From Sphingomonas sp. CCH21-G11 (GTDB lineage Bacteria > Pseudomonadota > Alphaproteobacteria > Sphingomonadales > Sphingomonadaceae), in assembly GCF_001555965.1 (NCBI RefSeq), contig NZ_LSHX01000052.1:61001-125000 (forward strand): 64,000 bases of DNA, read 5' to 3'. A program made the position numbers and the translations under genes. Below the pieces are notes generated by a model, which was given only the letters and a program-made list of their open reading frames with translations, did not search any database and was not told the origin of the DNA. Numbering within the stretch: position 1 is the stretch's first letter; each line of letters opens with the position of its first letter. Of the stretch, positions 34,975 through 43,184 are shown piece after piece.

Positions 34975-37113
34975 CTATTCTGCGGCGACCATATGCTGAT
35001 CTTCCTCGTCGTCAGCCGGGTCGTCCTCGCCATCGCCGGAAAGGAAATCGGGCAGATCGTCGGCTTCCGCCGCAGCGCCCGATACCGGATCGACTTCGAT
35101 ACCGTCGTCCATCATGCGCAGCGGCTCGGGCAGCCAGCCGGTCTCCGCCAGCAGGCGTTCGGCCTCCTTGGCCATGTCGCCTTTCTTGAGATGCCCGATC
35201 AGATTGGCGGCCCGATCACCGGCCCCTTCGCGCACGGCTTCAAGGATACGGGGCTTGGTCACGCGACCGAGATAATTGCCAACCGTCGGCCGCCAGCCCA
35301 CGGCTACCATGTCAAGGTCGGTCGAACGGGCGAGCCGGTCAGCCTGCGACAGGCGGATGTCCAGCCCGTGCTGACTAACGCCCGCGCCGCTGTAAGGGTT
35401 GGGCTTTTCATAGAGCGCGTTGACACCGAAGCTGACGCAATGGGCGAGCAGATCCATGCGCGACCCATCGTCCAGATCGGTCAGCCAATCCCAGAGCGCG
35501 GCATCGTCTGCCGGGACATGATCGCCCCAGCGTTCGTGCCGGTCAGCGATGGCCTTGGCCGACGCGCTATCGCGCAGATCCTCGGCCTGTGCGGGCAAAA
35601 GGACCTCCCGGACCTGTGCTTCGAGGCATCCCTTGCTGGAATGCGGCATGAAGCAATCCATGACCAGCCGGTGCAGCAGTGCCGTCATGGCGACATGCGG
35701 GTTCACCGCCACCGCATCCCGCAGCGCCAGCGTGCGATGGGCGGTCAGCTCGCTGACCAGACGATCGGGCAGCGGCTTGATGGTGTCGGCCTCGTCTTCC
35801 TCCTCCGTTTCGACCGGCTGGCCGCCCAGCGTGATAACCGCACGCATGCGGCTTACCTCCGGTTCGGCGCGCTGGATCACCTCGCCGGTTTCCGGGTCAA
35901 CGATCTCCACCTCCGGCTCCGCAGGCGTTTCATCCTCGGCGCGAACATAGCCGCGTTCGACCATCAGGGAGCCATCAGCGTCGATGCTGATGAAGACACC
36001 CGCTATGCCGATCTGTTCCGGCTCGAAGGTCATCGGTCGGCGCTCGAAGGTTTCCAGCGCCTGTTCGATCTCGCCGAGGCGGGCGTCGATCTCGTCCGGC
36101 AGTTCGTCGGCCTCACCATACTCCGCTTCAAGCCGGTCATATTCGTCGCGCAATGCCTCGCGGGTGGCGCGCTCCTCTTCGCTCAGATCGACCGTGGTGC
36201 CGACAATCTGGCGAAGGCCATGGTCGTGACCATAGGGAAAGGTGATGGCGACCTCGATCCACTTCCAGCCCTCGGCGGCGATGGCTTCGGCCTCGGCCTT
36301 CAGCTTTTCGCCCACCAGCCGGTCGAGCAGCACCGGATCTTGCAGCCAGCCACCATCGTCCTGCTGGAAGAGATCGCGCAACACGCAACCGCCAGCCTCC
36401 TCATAGGCGGCAATACCGACAAACACTGCCCGCTTGTCGGCGGCGCGGACCGTGGTTTCGGTCAGCAGGCGCCGGATGTGGTAAGGTTCCTTCTGCCAGC
36501 CATCCTTGATCGCTTCCCAGACCTGCTCCTGACGGGCATGGTCAGAACTGACGCTGAAGGCCATGAGTTGCTCCAGCGTCATGCCGTCCTCGGCATAGAC
36601 GTCGAGCAATGCCGGGGAGACGGAAACCAGACGCAGGCGTTGCTTCACCACCTTGGCATCCACGAAGAAGGCGGCGGCGATGGCTTCCTCGGTCATGCCC
36701 TTTTCGCGCATGGCCTGGAAGGCGCGGAACTGGTCGAGCGGATGCAACGGTGCGCGCTCGATATTCTCGGCGAGCGATACCTCGTCGATCAGCACATCGG
36801 CGCTGGCCTCCGACACCACACACGGAACCGGCGCAATTTTGGCGAGGCGCTTCTGCTTGACCAGCAGTTCCAGCGCCCGGAAGCGGCGACCGCCGGCGGG
36901 CACCTCGAACATGCCGGTTTCCTTGCCCTCGGCATCCACGACCGGGCGGACATGCAGGGACTGGATCAGGCCGCGACGGGCGATGGACTCGGCCAGCTCC
37001 TCGACCGAGATCCCGGCTTTGACGCGCCGGACGTTGGACTGGCTGAGAACCAGCTTGTTGAAGGGAATGTCGCGCGAGGACGACAGGGTGATCTTCTGAA
37101 CGGCAGTGGCCAT
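34975..37113 (-). CDS. Large ParB/Spo0J-family protein of the mobile element
   Basis: A 712-residue protein. The N-terminal ParB/Srx nuclease-like domain spans about residues 15-110 (NKLVLSQSNVRRVKAGISVE, FEVPAGGRRFRALELLVKQK, SLAENIERAPLHPLDQFRAF) and is followed by a KorB/Spo0J HTH (GMTEEAIAAAFFVDAKVVKQ RLRL). The long C-terminal part is acidic. ParB-domain proteins bind CTP and DNA. This size class is typical of alphaproteobacterial ICEs and not a chromosomal ParB; the cognate ParA may be the one at 13123 but is 20 kb away. Copy B of the repeated leader precedes it. Confidence 0.9.
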   Translation of the reverse strand: MATAVQKITLSSSRDIPFNKLVLSQSNVRRVKAGISVEELAESIARRGLIQSLHVRPVVDAEGKETGMFEVPAGGRRFRALELLVKQKRLAKIAPVPCVVSEASADVLIDEVSLAENIERAPLHPLDQFRAFQAMREKGMTEEAIAAAFFVDAKVVKQRLRLVSVSPALLDVYAEDGMTLEQLMAFSVSSDHARQEQVWEAIKDGWQKEPYHIRRLLTETTVRAADKRAVFVGIAAYEEAGGCVLRDLFQQDDGGWLQDPVLLDRLVGEKLKAEAEAIAAEGWKWIEVAITFPYGHDHGLRQIVGTTVDLSEEERATREALRDEYDRLEAEYGEADELPDEIDARLGEIEQALETFERRPMTFEPEQIGIAGVFISIDADGSLMVERGYVRAEDETPAEPEVEIVDPETGEVIQRAEPEVSRMRAVITLGGQPVETEEEDEADTIKPLPDRLVSELTAHRTLALRDAVAVNPHVAMTALLHRLVMDCFMPHSSKGCLEAQVREVLLPAQAEDLRDSASAKAIADRHERWGDHVPADDAALWDWLTDLDDGSRMDLLAHCVSFGVNALYEKPNPYSGAGVSQHGLDIRLSQADRLARSTDLDMVAVGWRPTVGNYLGRVTKPRILEAVREGAGDRAANLIGHLKKGDMAKEAERLLAETGWLPEPLRMMDDGIEVDPVSGAAAEADDLPDFLSGDGEDDPADDEEDQHMVAAE

Positions 37114-37121
37114 GTCAGTTA

Positions 37122-37202
37122 CTCCATGACGGACGCCGGTGAGCCTCTCTCTCCGGCTATCAGCCCGTCACGAAGCGAAGCGCCGCCCTCTTCCTCTGAA
37201 GA
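37122..37202 (-). repeat. Repeated leader with hairpin, copy B
   Basis: It lies directly upstream of the parB-type gene. It shares gacgccggtgagcctctctc and the tail ctcttcctctgaag with copies A and C. Arms CCATGACGG (37124-37132) and CCCGTCACG (37164-37172) give an imperfect stem. The 3' end of the DUF2958 frame reads into this repeat. Confidence 0.7.
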
Positions 37203-37593
37203 GAGCGACGCCAGCCGCAGAACCTGAAACCCGGAAATCAGGCACTCCGGTTTTCTGTATCGGCGGATGTACGGAAAAGCTCGCGCCGACGCGGTAGAGC
37301 AGACGTTCGGCGGCGCGGATGCTTCGGGTCTCGCGAGCCGCCTCGGCCCAGACCGAGATCGGGAAATCGCCGGTGAACAGCAGATCGCGCTCGATGCCCA
37401 TGCCGAAGGGCAGCCGGACTGACTGCATCTCGCCAAGGCTCCATGAACCCAGTTCGGGATGGCCGAGATCCGCCAGGCCGAACATGATGTCGCCATCCTC
37501 ATCCAGTTCGGTAGCGAGCCAGACGCCTTCACCGAGGGGATTGAAGAACTTCACGACCGGGATGTGATCCTGATCGCGCTGGCGACCATTCAC
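37168..37593 (-). CDS. DUF2958 domain-containing protein
   Basis: The core NGRQRDQDHIPVVKFFNPLG, WLATELDEDGDIMFGLADLG and RLPFGMGIERDLLFTGDFPI matches DUF2958. The annotated start is a GTG (37591-37593), but the frame is open further upstream and encodes LILLTGAQRDRLLV, which belongs to the family N-terminus, with only CTG-type starts before a TAA at about 37655. So either an uncommon CTG start is used or the native start was lost. The last 11 residues derive from leader copy B. The gene overlaps ardC by about 65 nt. Function unknown. Confidence 0.8.
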   Translation of the reverse strand: MNGRQRDQDHIPVVKFFNPLGEGVWLATELDEDGDIMFGLADLGHPELGSWSLGEMQSVRLPFGMGIERDLLFTGDFPISVWAEAARETRSIRAAERLLYRVGASFSVHPPIQKTGVPDFRVSGSAAGVALFRGRGRRFAS

Positions 37594-38590
37594 CAGCAGG
37601 CGGTCTCGCTGTGCGCCGGTCAGGAGGATCAGCCGCAGCCCTCCGCTCAGTTACGCTCGCATCCGGCTCCCCGGTGTCCTCGGCAGGCAGATGCGACAGC
37701 AGCCAGTCCGCCGCCTTGCTGGCCTGCGAGGCCGCGCGGACAATGGCGCGGGAATCCTCGCGCATGACCTCCAACCACGACCCGATATAATCGGCATGGC
37801 GGACGGTCGGCACGATCCCGAGCGCGGCGCAACTGAAAGCTGCGGCCTGTTCGGCAATCATCTCCTCGAAAGCGTATTTCTTCGAGCCGAACGAGCCGGT
37901 CAGATCGCGGTTGAGGCGGCTATGATGGCCGCTGGCGTGACCCAGCTCGTGCAGGGCTGTGCGGTGCCAGTTGATAGGCTCGAAATAGGCTTGCGGAGGC
38001 GGCACCTGCACATAGTCGAACGAGGGCATGTAGAAGGCGCGATCGCCGCCAATGCGGAAGTCGATGCCGGTGGCATGGATCAGCGCCTCGACCCGAGGTT
38101 CGATCAGGCCCGGCGGCGGTGGCGGCGCGACTGCCGTGATGTCATCGGGAAGGCCATCGCATTGTGCGGCATTAAAGACCGTGAACCGCTTCAGGAACGG
38201 TATGGCATGCGCATCCTCACCCGTCTCGCGGGCACGGCGTATCTCGTCCTCGGGAGTGAAACGGTCGGCATAGACAACGGTGGTGCCACGCTCGCCCTTT
38301 CTGACATTGCCGCCAAGCGAAAGGGCTTGGCGGAAAGTCAGCCACGCCTGACCGGGGAAGCCGTGCTGGATGACAGCTCCCCAGAGGATCAGGATATTGA
38401 TGCCGGAATAGATCCTGCCGGTTGAAGCATTTCTCGGCAGGCCCAGCGGGGCGGTATCGGGCGACGCACCCCAGGGCTGGACCCAGGGTAGCCGGCCTTG
38501 CTCCAGCTCGGCGATGATCTTGTTGGTGATGTCGGCGTAAAGGTTGCTGCGTCCGCCACCTTGCGCGGGGCTGCGATCGTGTCTGGCCAT
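37529..38590 (-). CDS. ardC: ArdC-type antirestriction protein (zincin-like)
   Basis: A 353-residue protein. The N-terminal ssDNA-binding domain (SNLYADITNKIIAELEQGRL PWVQPW) is followed by a zincin-like metallopeptidase domain with INWHRTALHELGHASGHHSR (HExxH). ArdC proteins protect incoming conjugative DNA from restriction. The last 50 residues after about AEDTGEPDASV are proline/arginine rich and read into the DUF2958 gene in another frame, so the native stop may have been lost. It is preceded by leader copy C and is the last core gene before the defence cluster. In this element it could act against host restriction. Confidence 0.9.
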   Translation of the reverse strand: MARHDRSPAQGGGRSNLYADITNKIIAELEQGRLPWVQPWGASPDTAPLGLPRNASTGRIYSGINILILWGAVIQHGFPGQAWLTFRQALSLGGNVRKGERGTTVVYADRFTPEDEIRRARETGEDAHAIPFLKRFTVFNAAQCDGLPDDITAVAPPPPPGLIEPRVEALIHATGIDFRIGGDRAFYMPSFDYVQVPPPQAYFEPINWHRTALHELGHASGHHSRLNRDLTGSFGSKKYAFEEMIAEQAAAFSCAALGIVPTVRHADYIGSWLEVMREDSRAIVRAASQASKAADWLLSHLPAEDTGEPDASVTERRAAADPPDRRTARPPAGEWSPARSGSHPGREVLQSPR

Positions 38591-38599
38591 CGGGATGAT

Positions 38600-38680
38600 C
38601 TCCGCGACGGGCGCCGGAAGTCTCTCCTCCAGCCCTCAACCCGTCACGGAAAATCCGTCCGCACTCTCACTCTGAAGGGG
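38600..38680 (-). repeat. Repeated leader with hairpin, copy C
   Basis: It lies just upstream of ardC. It shares gacgggcgccgg, agccctcaacccgtcacgg and actctgaag with copies A and B; the loop is the most divergent. Arms CGACGGG (38605-38611) and CCCGTCACGG (38640-38649) can pair. Confidence 0.65.
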
Positions 38681-38764
38681 GCGTTGCGGGGATCTCCCCG
38701 CAGAAGGGGTAGGCAGAGACCAAGGCTCGGCCGCAGGGGAAGGCGTTCCCCTATCCGGACTTCC

Positions 38765-38801
38765 TTGAAAACTGTCAGAAACTCGCATATATTTCCGACA
38801 G
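38765..38801 (+). promoter_or_regulatory. Promoter and palindromic operator of the AbiE-type operon
   Basis: A sigma70-like promoter TTGAAA (38765-38770), 17-nt spacer, TATATT (38788-38793) precedes the 38812 gene. An inverted repeat CTGTCAGAAA (38772-38781) and TTTCCGACAG (38792-38801), one mismatch, covers the -10 region. AbiEi antitoxins repress their own promoters by binding inverted repeats, so this is a good operator candidate. A GGAG ribosome site follows at 38801-38804. Confidence 0.65.
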
Positions 38802-38811
38802 GAGAAAGACG

Positions 38812-39405
38812 ATGACACGGCTGACCGAACAAATTCTGGCCCATGCGACGGGACTGCCCGAAGGCGTCCCCGTGTCCGCCAAGGGCCTGCTCCACCTTGG
38901 AAACCGGGCGGCCGTGGATCAGGCATTGTCGCGTCTGTCTGAGCGCGGGCAGCTCATCCGCGCCGGTCGTGGCGTCTATCTGCGCCCCATCACCAGTCGG
39001 TTTGGCACGCGCGCACCGTCGGTCGAGCAGGCTGTCGAGGCCCTCGCGACCCAAAAGGGGGAGATCATCGTCTCGAACGGCGCCGCCGCGGCGAACGCGC
39101 TTGGCTTGACGACGCAGGTGCCCGTCCGCTCGGTCTATCTGACCTCCGGGCGCAGTCGAAAGATGCACCTCGGCAAGCAGGTCGTCGAATTGCGGCACGC
39201 GCCGCGCTGGCAACTGGCCCTGGCCAACCGCCCGGCGGGGGAGGCCGTGCGGGCGCTGGCCTGGCTCGGCCCCGAAAGGGCGGAGGCCGCGCTCACGACA
39301 TTGAAACGGAAGATGCCGCCCGGCGTGTTCGGCGAACTGGTCGCCGCCGCGCCGCAGTTTCCGACATGGCTCGCACAGAGCGTCGGAAAGGCGGCCTATG
39401 GCTGA
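38812..39405 (+). CDS. AbiEi-like antitoxin (DUF6088)
   Basis: A 197-residue protein with an N-terminal winged helix (PVSAKGLLHLGNRAAVDQAL SRLSERGQLIRAGRGVYLRP) and a C-terminal domain with GEIIVSNGAAAANALGLTTQ. This is the DUF6088/AbiEi pattern of type IV toxin-antitoxin antitoxins. It overlaps the AbiEii-type gene by 8 nt and should repress the promoter at 38765-38801. It starts a rightward row that continues into SIR2, HerA and an exonuclease. Confidence 0.87.
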   Translation: MTRLTEQILAHATGLPEGVPVSAKGLLHLGNRAAVDQALSRLSERGQLIRAGRGVYLRPITSRFGTRAPSVEQAVEALATQKGEIIVSNGAAAANALGLTTQVPVRSVYLTSGRSRKMHLGKQVVELRHAPRWQLALANRPAGEAVRALAWLGPERAEAALTTLKRKMPPGVFGELVAAAPQFPTWLAQSVGKAAYG

Positions 39406-40414
39406 CGTCTTTCTCCAGCTTTCGGCCGAGGATCGGCGTGACGCGTTGGGCGTCGTCGCCGACCGTTCGGGTCGTCCCACCCATCTTCTCGAAAAGGATG
39501 TGTGGGTGGTGTGGGCGCTGGCGACCCTCTACGCGGCACCGCTCGGCGAGCATCTGGTGTTCAAGGGCGGCACGTCGCTGTCGAAAGCCTATCAGGTCAT
39601 TCGCCGGTTTTCGGAGGACGTGGATCTGACCTACGACATTCGGGCGATTGCGCCCGATCTGGTTGGGGACAATGGCGAGGGTCTGCCGAAGACACGAAGC
39701 GAGGAAAAGCGCTGGTCCAGCGAGGTCCGTCGGCGGTTACCGGCATGGGTCGCGGAAACCGTGCAGCCTGTGATCGAGACCGGACTGGCCGCCGAAGGTC
39801 TGGCGGCGGCCGTCCGCGTCGAGGATGAGAAGCTCTTCATCGACTATGAGGCGACCGCAGCCGGGTCCGGCTATGTGGCTCCAAGCGTCATGCTGGAGTT
39901 CGGCGCGCGCTCGACGGGCGAACCCGCGAGCTTGCGCGACGTCGTCTGCGACGCGACCGGCCTGATCGAGGGGCTGCTCTTCCCGACGGCGCGGCCGCGC
40001 GTCATGCACGCGGAGCGGACGTTCTGGGAGAAGGCGACCGCCATCCACGTCTTCTGCCTCCAGGAGCGGCTGCGCGGCGACCGCTTCGCGCGACATTGGC
40101 ACGATGTTGTCCGACTGGACGAAGCCGGCTTCGCGGAAGCCGCTTTTGCCGATCGCGACCTGGCCAACGCTGTCGCTCGGCACAAGTCGATGTTCTTCGC
40201 AGAGAAGGCCGCCGACCGCACGCCGATCGACTATGCAGCGGCTGTCAGCGGCGGCTTGCAACTCGTGCCGGTCGGCGATGGCGCGAAGGCGTTGGAGGAT
40301 GACTATGCCCGCATGGTTGAGGATGGACTGCTCTTCGACGACGAGGAGCCGTTCGAAGCGCTCATGGCGCAGTGCGCTGATATAGCCGCGCGCGCGAACA
40401 GAGCAGCCAAGTAA
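39398..40414 (+). CDS. AbiEii-type nucleotidyltransferase toxin
   Basis: A 338-residue protein with the AbiEii/MNT motif: LVFKGGTSLSKAYQVIRRFS EDVDLTY (GG-T-S-hx-K and DxD). AbiEii-like toxins add nucleotides to tRNA 3' ends or otherwise block translation during phage infection. Other conserved parts are ERTFWEKATAIHVFCLQE and ARHWHDVVRLD. It ends 23 nt before the SIR2 gene, so both are likely in one transcript. Confidence 0.9.
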   Translation: MADVFLQLSAEDRRDALGVVADRSGRPTHLLEKDVWVVWALATLYAAPLGEHLVFKGGTSLSKAYQVIRRFSEDVDLTYDIRAIAPDLVGDNGEGLPKTRSEEKRWSSEVRRRLPAWVAETVQPVIETGLAAEGLAAAVRVEDEKLFIDYEATAAGSGYVAPSVMLEFGARSTGEPASLRDVVCDATGLIEGLLFPTARPRVMHAERTFWEKATAIHVFCLQERLRGDRFARHWHDVVRLDEAGFAEAAFADRDLANAVARHKSMFFAEKAADRTPIDYAAAVSGGLQLVPVGDGAKALEDDYARMVEDGLLFDDEEPFEALMAQCADIAARANRAAK

Positions 40415-40437
40415 GAAACTGGGAGGACCGGGGGTAT

Positions 40438-41398
40438 ATGAGCGAAGTCGAAGAAGAGCGAAAATTCCAGTTTCTGCGAGACGGCGATGCCGAGCCATCT
40501 GAACTAGACTGGAACAAGGGGATCGAGAGCGCCCGCAAGGCGATTTCCGAGGCCATGAACGCCAAGAATATCGCATTTCTGCTCGGCGCCGGATGTTCTT
40601 CCCTGATGAAGGACAAAAAGGAACTCGGCATTGCGACCATGGCGCCGCTGGCCAAGGAGTTTTGCGGCGAAACCATCGAGGCACGCGCGGCGGGATTCTA
40701 CAGCGATCCGCCAACAGCCGGCGCTGTACCGGCGCCGTGGCGGCTAACCAAAGACGAACTCGACTATCTCGATGCGCTCGGGGTCGACCTGGCGAAGGAC
40801 TACAGCCGTAACCTGGAACGCTTGATGGAAGTCCTGTTTGCGCAACGGTTCGTGCTGCGCCAGAGCGAGAATCCCGATCTTCACCCCTATCGCGCTGTTC
40901 TCGACGGCATCATCAAGAAGGTCCAGGACTTCCTATGGACCCGTGTCACCCAAGGGGCCTTCGCCACGGAGGGCGACACGACCGTGCGCGACCTCTACGA
41001 GCGTTTCTACAAGAAACTGGTCCTACGCGATCGGTCCTTGCCCCGGCCCTGGGTGTTCACGACCAACTACGATCATTTCAGCGAATTGGCGATGGATCGC
41101 CTGGGCATTCCCTATGCCAACGGTTTTTCTGGCGTCGTAGAACGCCGCTTCAACCCGGCGATCTTCCGCTATGCTCTGGCCGAGCAGCTCGACGTCGCCA
41201 GCCGCAAATGGACCGCCGTCGACGCCTTCGTCTATCTCTGCAAATTGCATGGTTCGGTCACTTGGACCGAGGACGATCATGGCCTGTTCCCGATCAAGGA
41301 GGTCTGGCCGCCGGAATCCTCAAACCAGATGCTGATCTATCCGACGCCGGCGAAGCAGAACTCTTCGCTCGGCTCGCCCTACGCAGACCTGTTCCGGG
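40438..41398 (+). pseudogene. SIR2-family NADase, 5' part, interrupted by insertion
   Basis: This is the N-terminal 320 codons of a SIR2-like protein: KNIAFLLGAGCSSLM (NAD-binding GAG), RPWVFTTNYDHFSELAMDRL (TNYD) and YLCKLHGSVTWTE with the catalytic histidine. The coding match stops at LFR at 41398 and the frame then runs 50 nt into an IS3 fragment. The rest of the gene is found at 58430-58799. Removing 41399-58437 joins the parts in frame (961 + 362 nt = 441 codons including stop). In Sir2-HerA systems the SIR2 subunit depletes NAD upon phage attack. The gene is broken here. Confidence 0.93.
41391..41398. repeat. 8-bp repeat gttccggg, left (target-site duplication)
   Basis: The sequence gttccggg lies at the point where the SIR2 gene is cut. 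An identical copy at 58430-58437 follows the right end of the second IS6100. IS6-family elements make 8-bp duplications, so this is best read as a target-site duplication of the 17-kb insertion. Confidence 0.85.
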
Positions 41399-41855
41399 CG
41401 TCTCGTCCGTTTCCGGCATCGGTGCGTAGTAATACGACGAGCGGCTGATGCGCAGCAGGCGGCACTGCGCCGCGATCGACAAGCAGTGGTGAGCAGATTC
41501 GACCATCGTCCGCCTCCGGTCCACGCTCATCGACCGAAGGCTTTCGCTAAAAAATCCCGCTCGACGACCAATTGCCCGACCTTGGCATGCAGCTTTCCAC
41601 CTCGCTCTCGCTGACGGCCTTGGCCACATCGCCAGCCCCGGAGAACATGCCTGCCATGCCGTCGGTGGCCTGCCGCTTCCACGACGCGATCATCGTGTGG
41701 TGCACACCATGCTTGGCTGCCGGCTCCGCCAGCGTCAGATCGCCCCGGATCGCTTCCAGCGCGACCTTGGCCTTAAATCGGCGCTGTAACGCTTCCTCGT
41801 CGTCTTCATTCCCGTACCAATCCATCAGGTCGGGAGTAGCTTAACACCCTGTCCA
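41399..41855 (-). mobile_element. IS3-family insertion sequence, truncated and frameshifted
   Basis: A leftward IS3-family fragment. OrfA starts at 41825 (MDWYGNEDDEEALQRRFKAK, HTH in HGVHHTMIASWKRQATDGMA). It loses its frame at about 41600, where GAAAGCTG stands for a likely GAAAAGCTG. OrfB starts at 41530 (MSVDRRRTMVESAHHCLSIA) and is cut after ETDET at 41399, next to the gttccggg repeat. The 5' end with a TGGACAGG-like terminus is near 41855. More than half of the element, including the DDE catalytic core, is missing, so it cannot transpose. Confidence 0.82.
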
Positions 41856-41866
41856 GAAAACCGGCA

Positions 41867-42088
41867 CCACCTCACTTTGCCTTTGCCGGCATCTGGCGGC
41901 TAACCGAGCGGGGCAACGCCTATGGGTTCCTCAGTACCGAGCCGAACGCTGTCGTCGCACCGATACATCCGAAGGCGATGCCCGTCGTTTTGCTTGAAGA
42001 CGACTTCGATCGATGGCTTTCTGCCTCGTGGGATGAGGCACAGCGCGTTGTTGCTCCGTATCCCTCACAGCTCATGAGAGTTGATTAA
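41867..42088 (+). pseudogene. SOS-response-associated peptidase (SRAP/YedK), C-terminal remnant
   Basis: The frame reads PPHFAFAGIWRLTERGNAYG FLSTEPNAVVAPIHPKAMPVVLLEDDFDRW... and ends at TAA 42086-42088. APIHPKAMPV is the conserved histidine-containing motif of SRAP (YedK/HMCES) proteins, which crosslink abasic sites in single-stranded DNA. The N-terminal half with the catalytic Cys2 is missing, cut by the IS3 element end at about 41855. It shows that the insert carries a piece of another replicon, since SRAP genes are common on plasmids and chromosomes. Confidence 0.75.
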
Positions 42089-42205
42089 CGAGCGTGGCGC
42101 TCCAACGCGGCCGTGCTGCAATCCACCCGCCCACGAAGTTCGCCGCCCACCGCATGTGACTTCGCCTAAAAAGAATCGCCGTACTAATTTAACTATGGCT
42201 ATATT

Positions 42206-43099
42206 TTAGAACCGGAACGCCGCTTTAAGCCAGAAATTGTCTCCCTGCGGACGGTTATGTGCAAACATCTCGTGCTGATATTGGAACGAGATCGGGACCT
42301 TACCTGCCTGGTAGCGAACCACCGGACCAAGCGCGAGCGTTTCACCTTTGTATCCGTCGTCGCCGACACTGACGCCGTTCTGCTTATCGTCGGTCGTCTG
42401 CTTATAATAATACCCGTTCAGACCGATGGTCACGGGATTGAAGTTGTACGCAACCGCAAAGTCGGTGTGAAACTCCTGTCCCGTGCGGTAGTCGGTAGCT
42501 TTGTTCCTCGTGTTGAAGTCGTACATCAGCTTGACAGATACCTCTGGACCGCCGGCCGGATTGAAGTGCGACGCGGTAAGCACGGGCTCGAAAGTCCAGT
42601 AGTTGCGACCGATGTTAGCCAGATTATCTCGATTGTAGGAACCAACCGGCACCCATGTGTCTACTGCCGCCACGACATGCCAGTTGTTTTTGAAGTGCCA
42701 GCCCAAGATAAACGGATCGACGATGATGTCCCCGACGCCAAAACGCCGATCACGCTGTCCGGCAGCACGAACCGTAAGGTCTACGACGGGTACGAACACC
42801 TGCTGGGCCCATGAGGCACCGAGGATATTACGGTCGGTGACATGGATATAGCGGAAGACATTCGCATAGGCGTCGATCGAGAAGTCGGGAACGCTGCTAT
42901 GCCCATCGCTATCGTTAAGACGATCTGCATTATAATAGTTCGAGTAGTTGATCAGATAGTCGCCGGGTGGGGGAAGCGCGGCGATCGCTAGCGCCTCGGC
43001 GCCGTTAGGATAGGCTCCGCCTCCCTTTTCGCTAGCAAACGCGGGGGCGGCTACGGCGACAGCAAGCACGGTGCAGGCAAGGGTCGATATTCGCTTCAT
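42206..43099 (-). CDS. Outer-membrane protein of the phenol MetA degradation family
   Basis: A 297-residue protein with a signal peptide (MKRISTLACTVLAVAVAAPA FA|SE) and a beta-rich body with alternating aromatic residues ending in LKAAFRF, an outer-membrane C-terminal signature. It resembles the MetA-pathway phenol degradation family (pfam13557), thought to be porin-like channels for aromatic substrates. It lies 85 nt downstream of pcaD, at the end of the cat/pca operon, which supports a role in uptake of aromatic compounds. Transport substrate not known. Confidence 0.82.
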   Translation of the reverse strand: MKRISTLACTVLAVAVAAPAFASEKGGGAYPNGAEALAIAALPPPGDYLINYSNYYNADRLNDSDGHSSVPDFSIDAYANVFRYIHVTDRNILGASWAQQVFVPVVDLTVRAAGQRDRRFGVGDIIVDPFILGWHFKNNWHVVAAVDTWVPVGSYNRDNLANIGRNYWTFEPVLTASHFNPAGGPEVSVKLMYDFNTRNKATDYRTGQEFHTDFAVAYNFNPVTIGLNGYYYKQTTDDKQNGVSVGDDGYKGETLALGPVVRYQAGKVPISFQYQHEMFAHNRPQGDNFWLKAAFRF

Positions 43100-43184
43100 A
43101 CATTCTCTCCCTGGAGAACTGCGGCTGAGGACGCCTGGGCGGTTCGTGCCGCCCGGATCGAGATCGTCGCAGGTGGTGAAAGGG

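Noticed and set aside
34993..37227. 744-codon rightward ORF
   Set aside because: Fully antisense to the ParB-family gene (34975-37113), no recognisable domain; typical shadow ORF.
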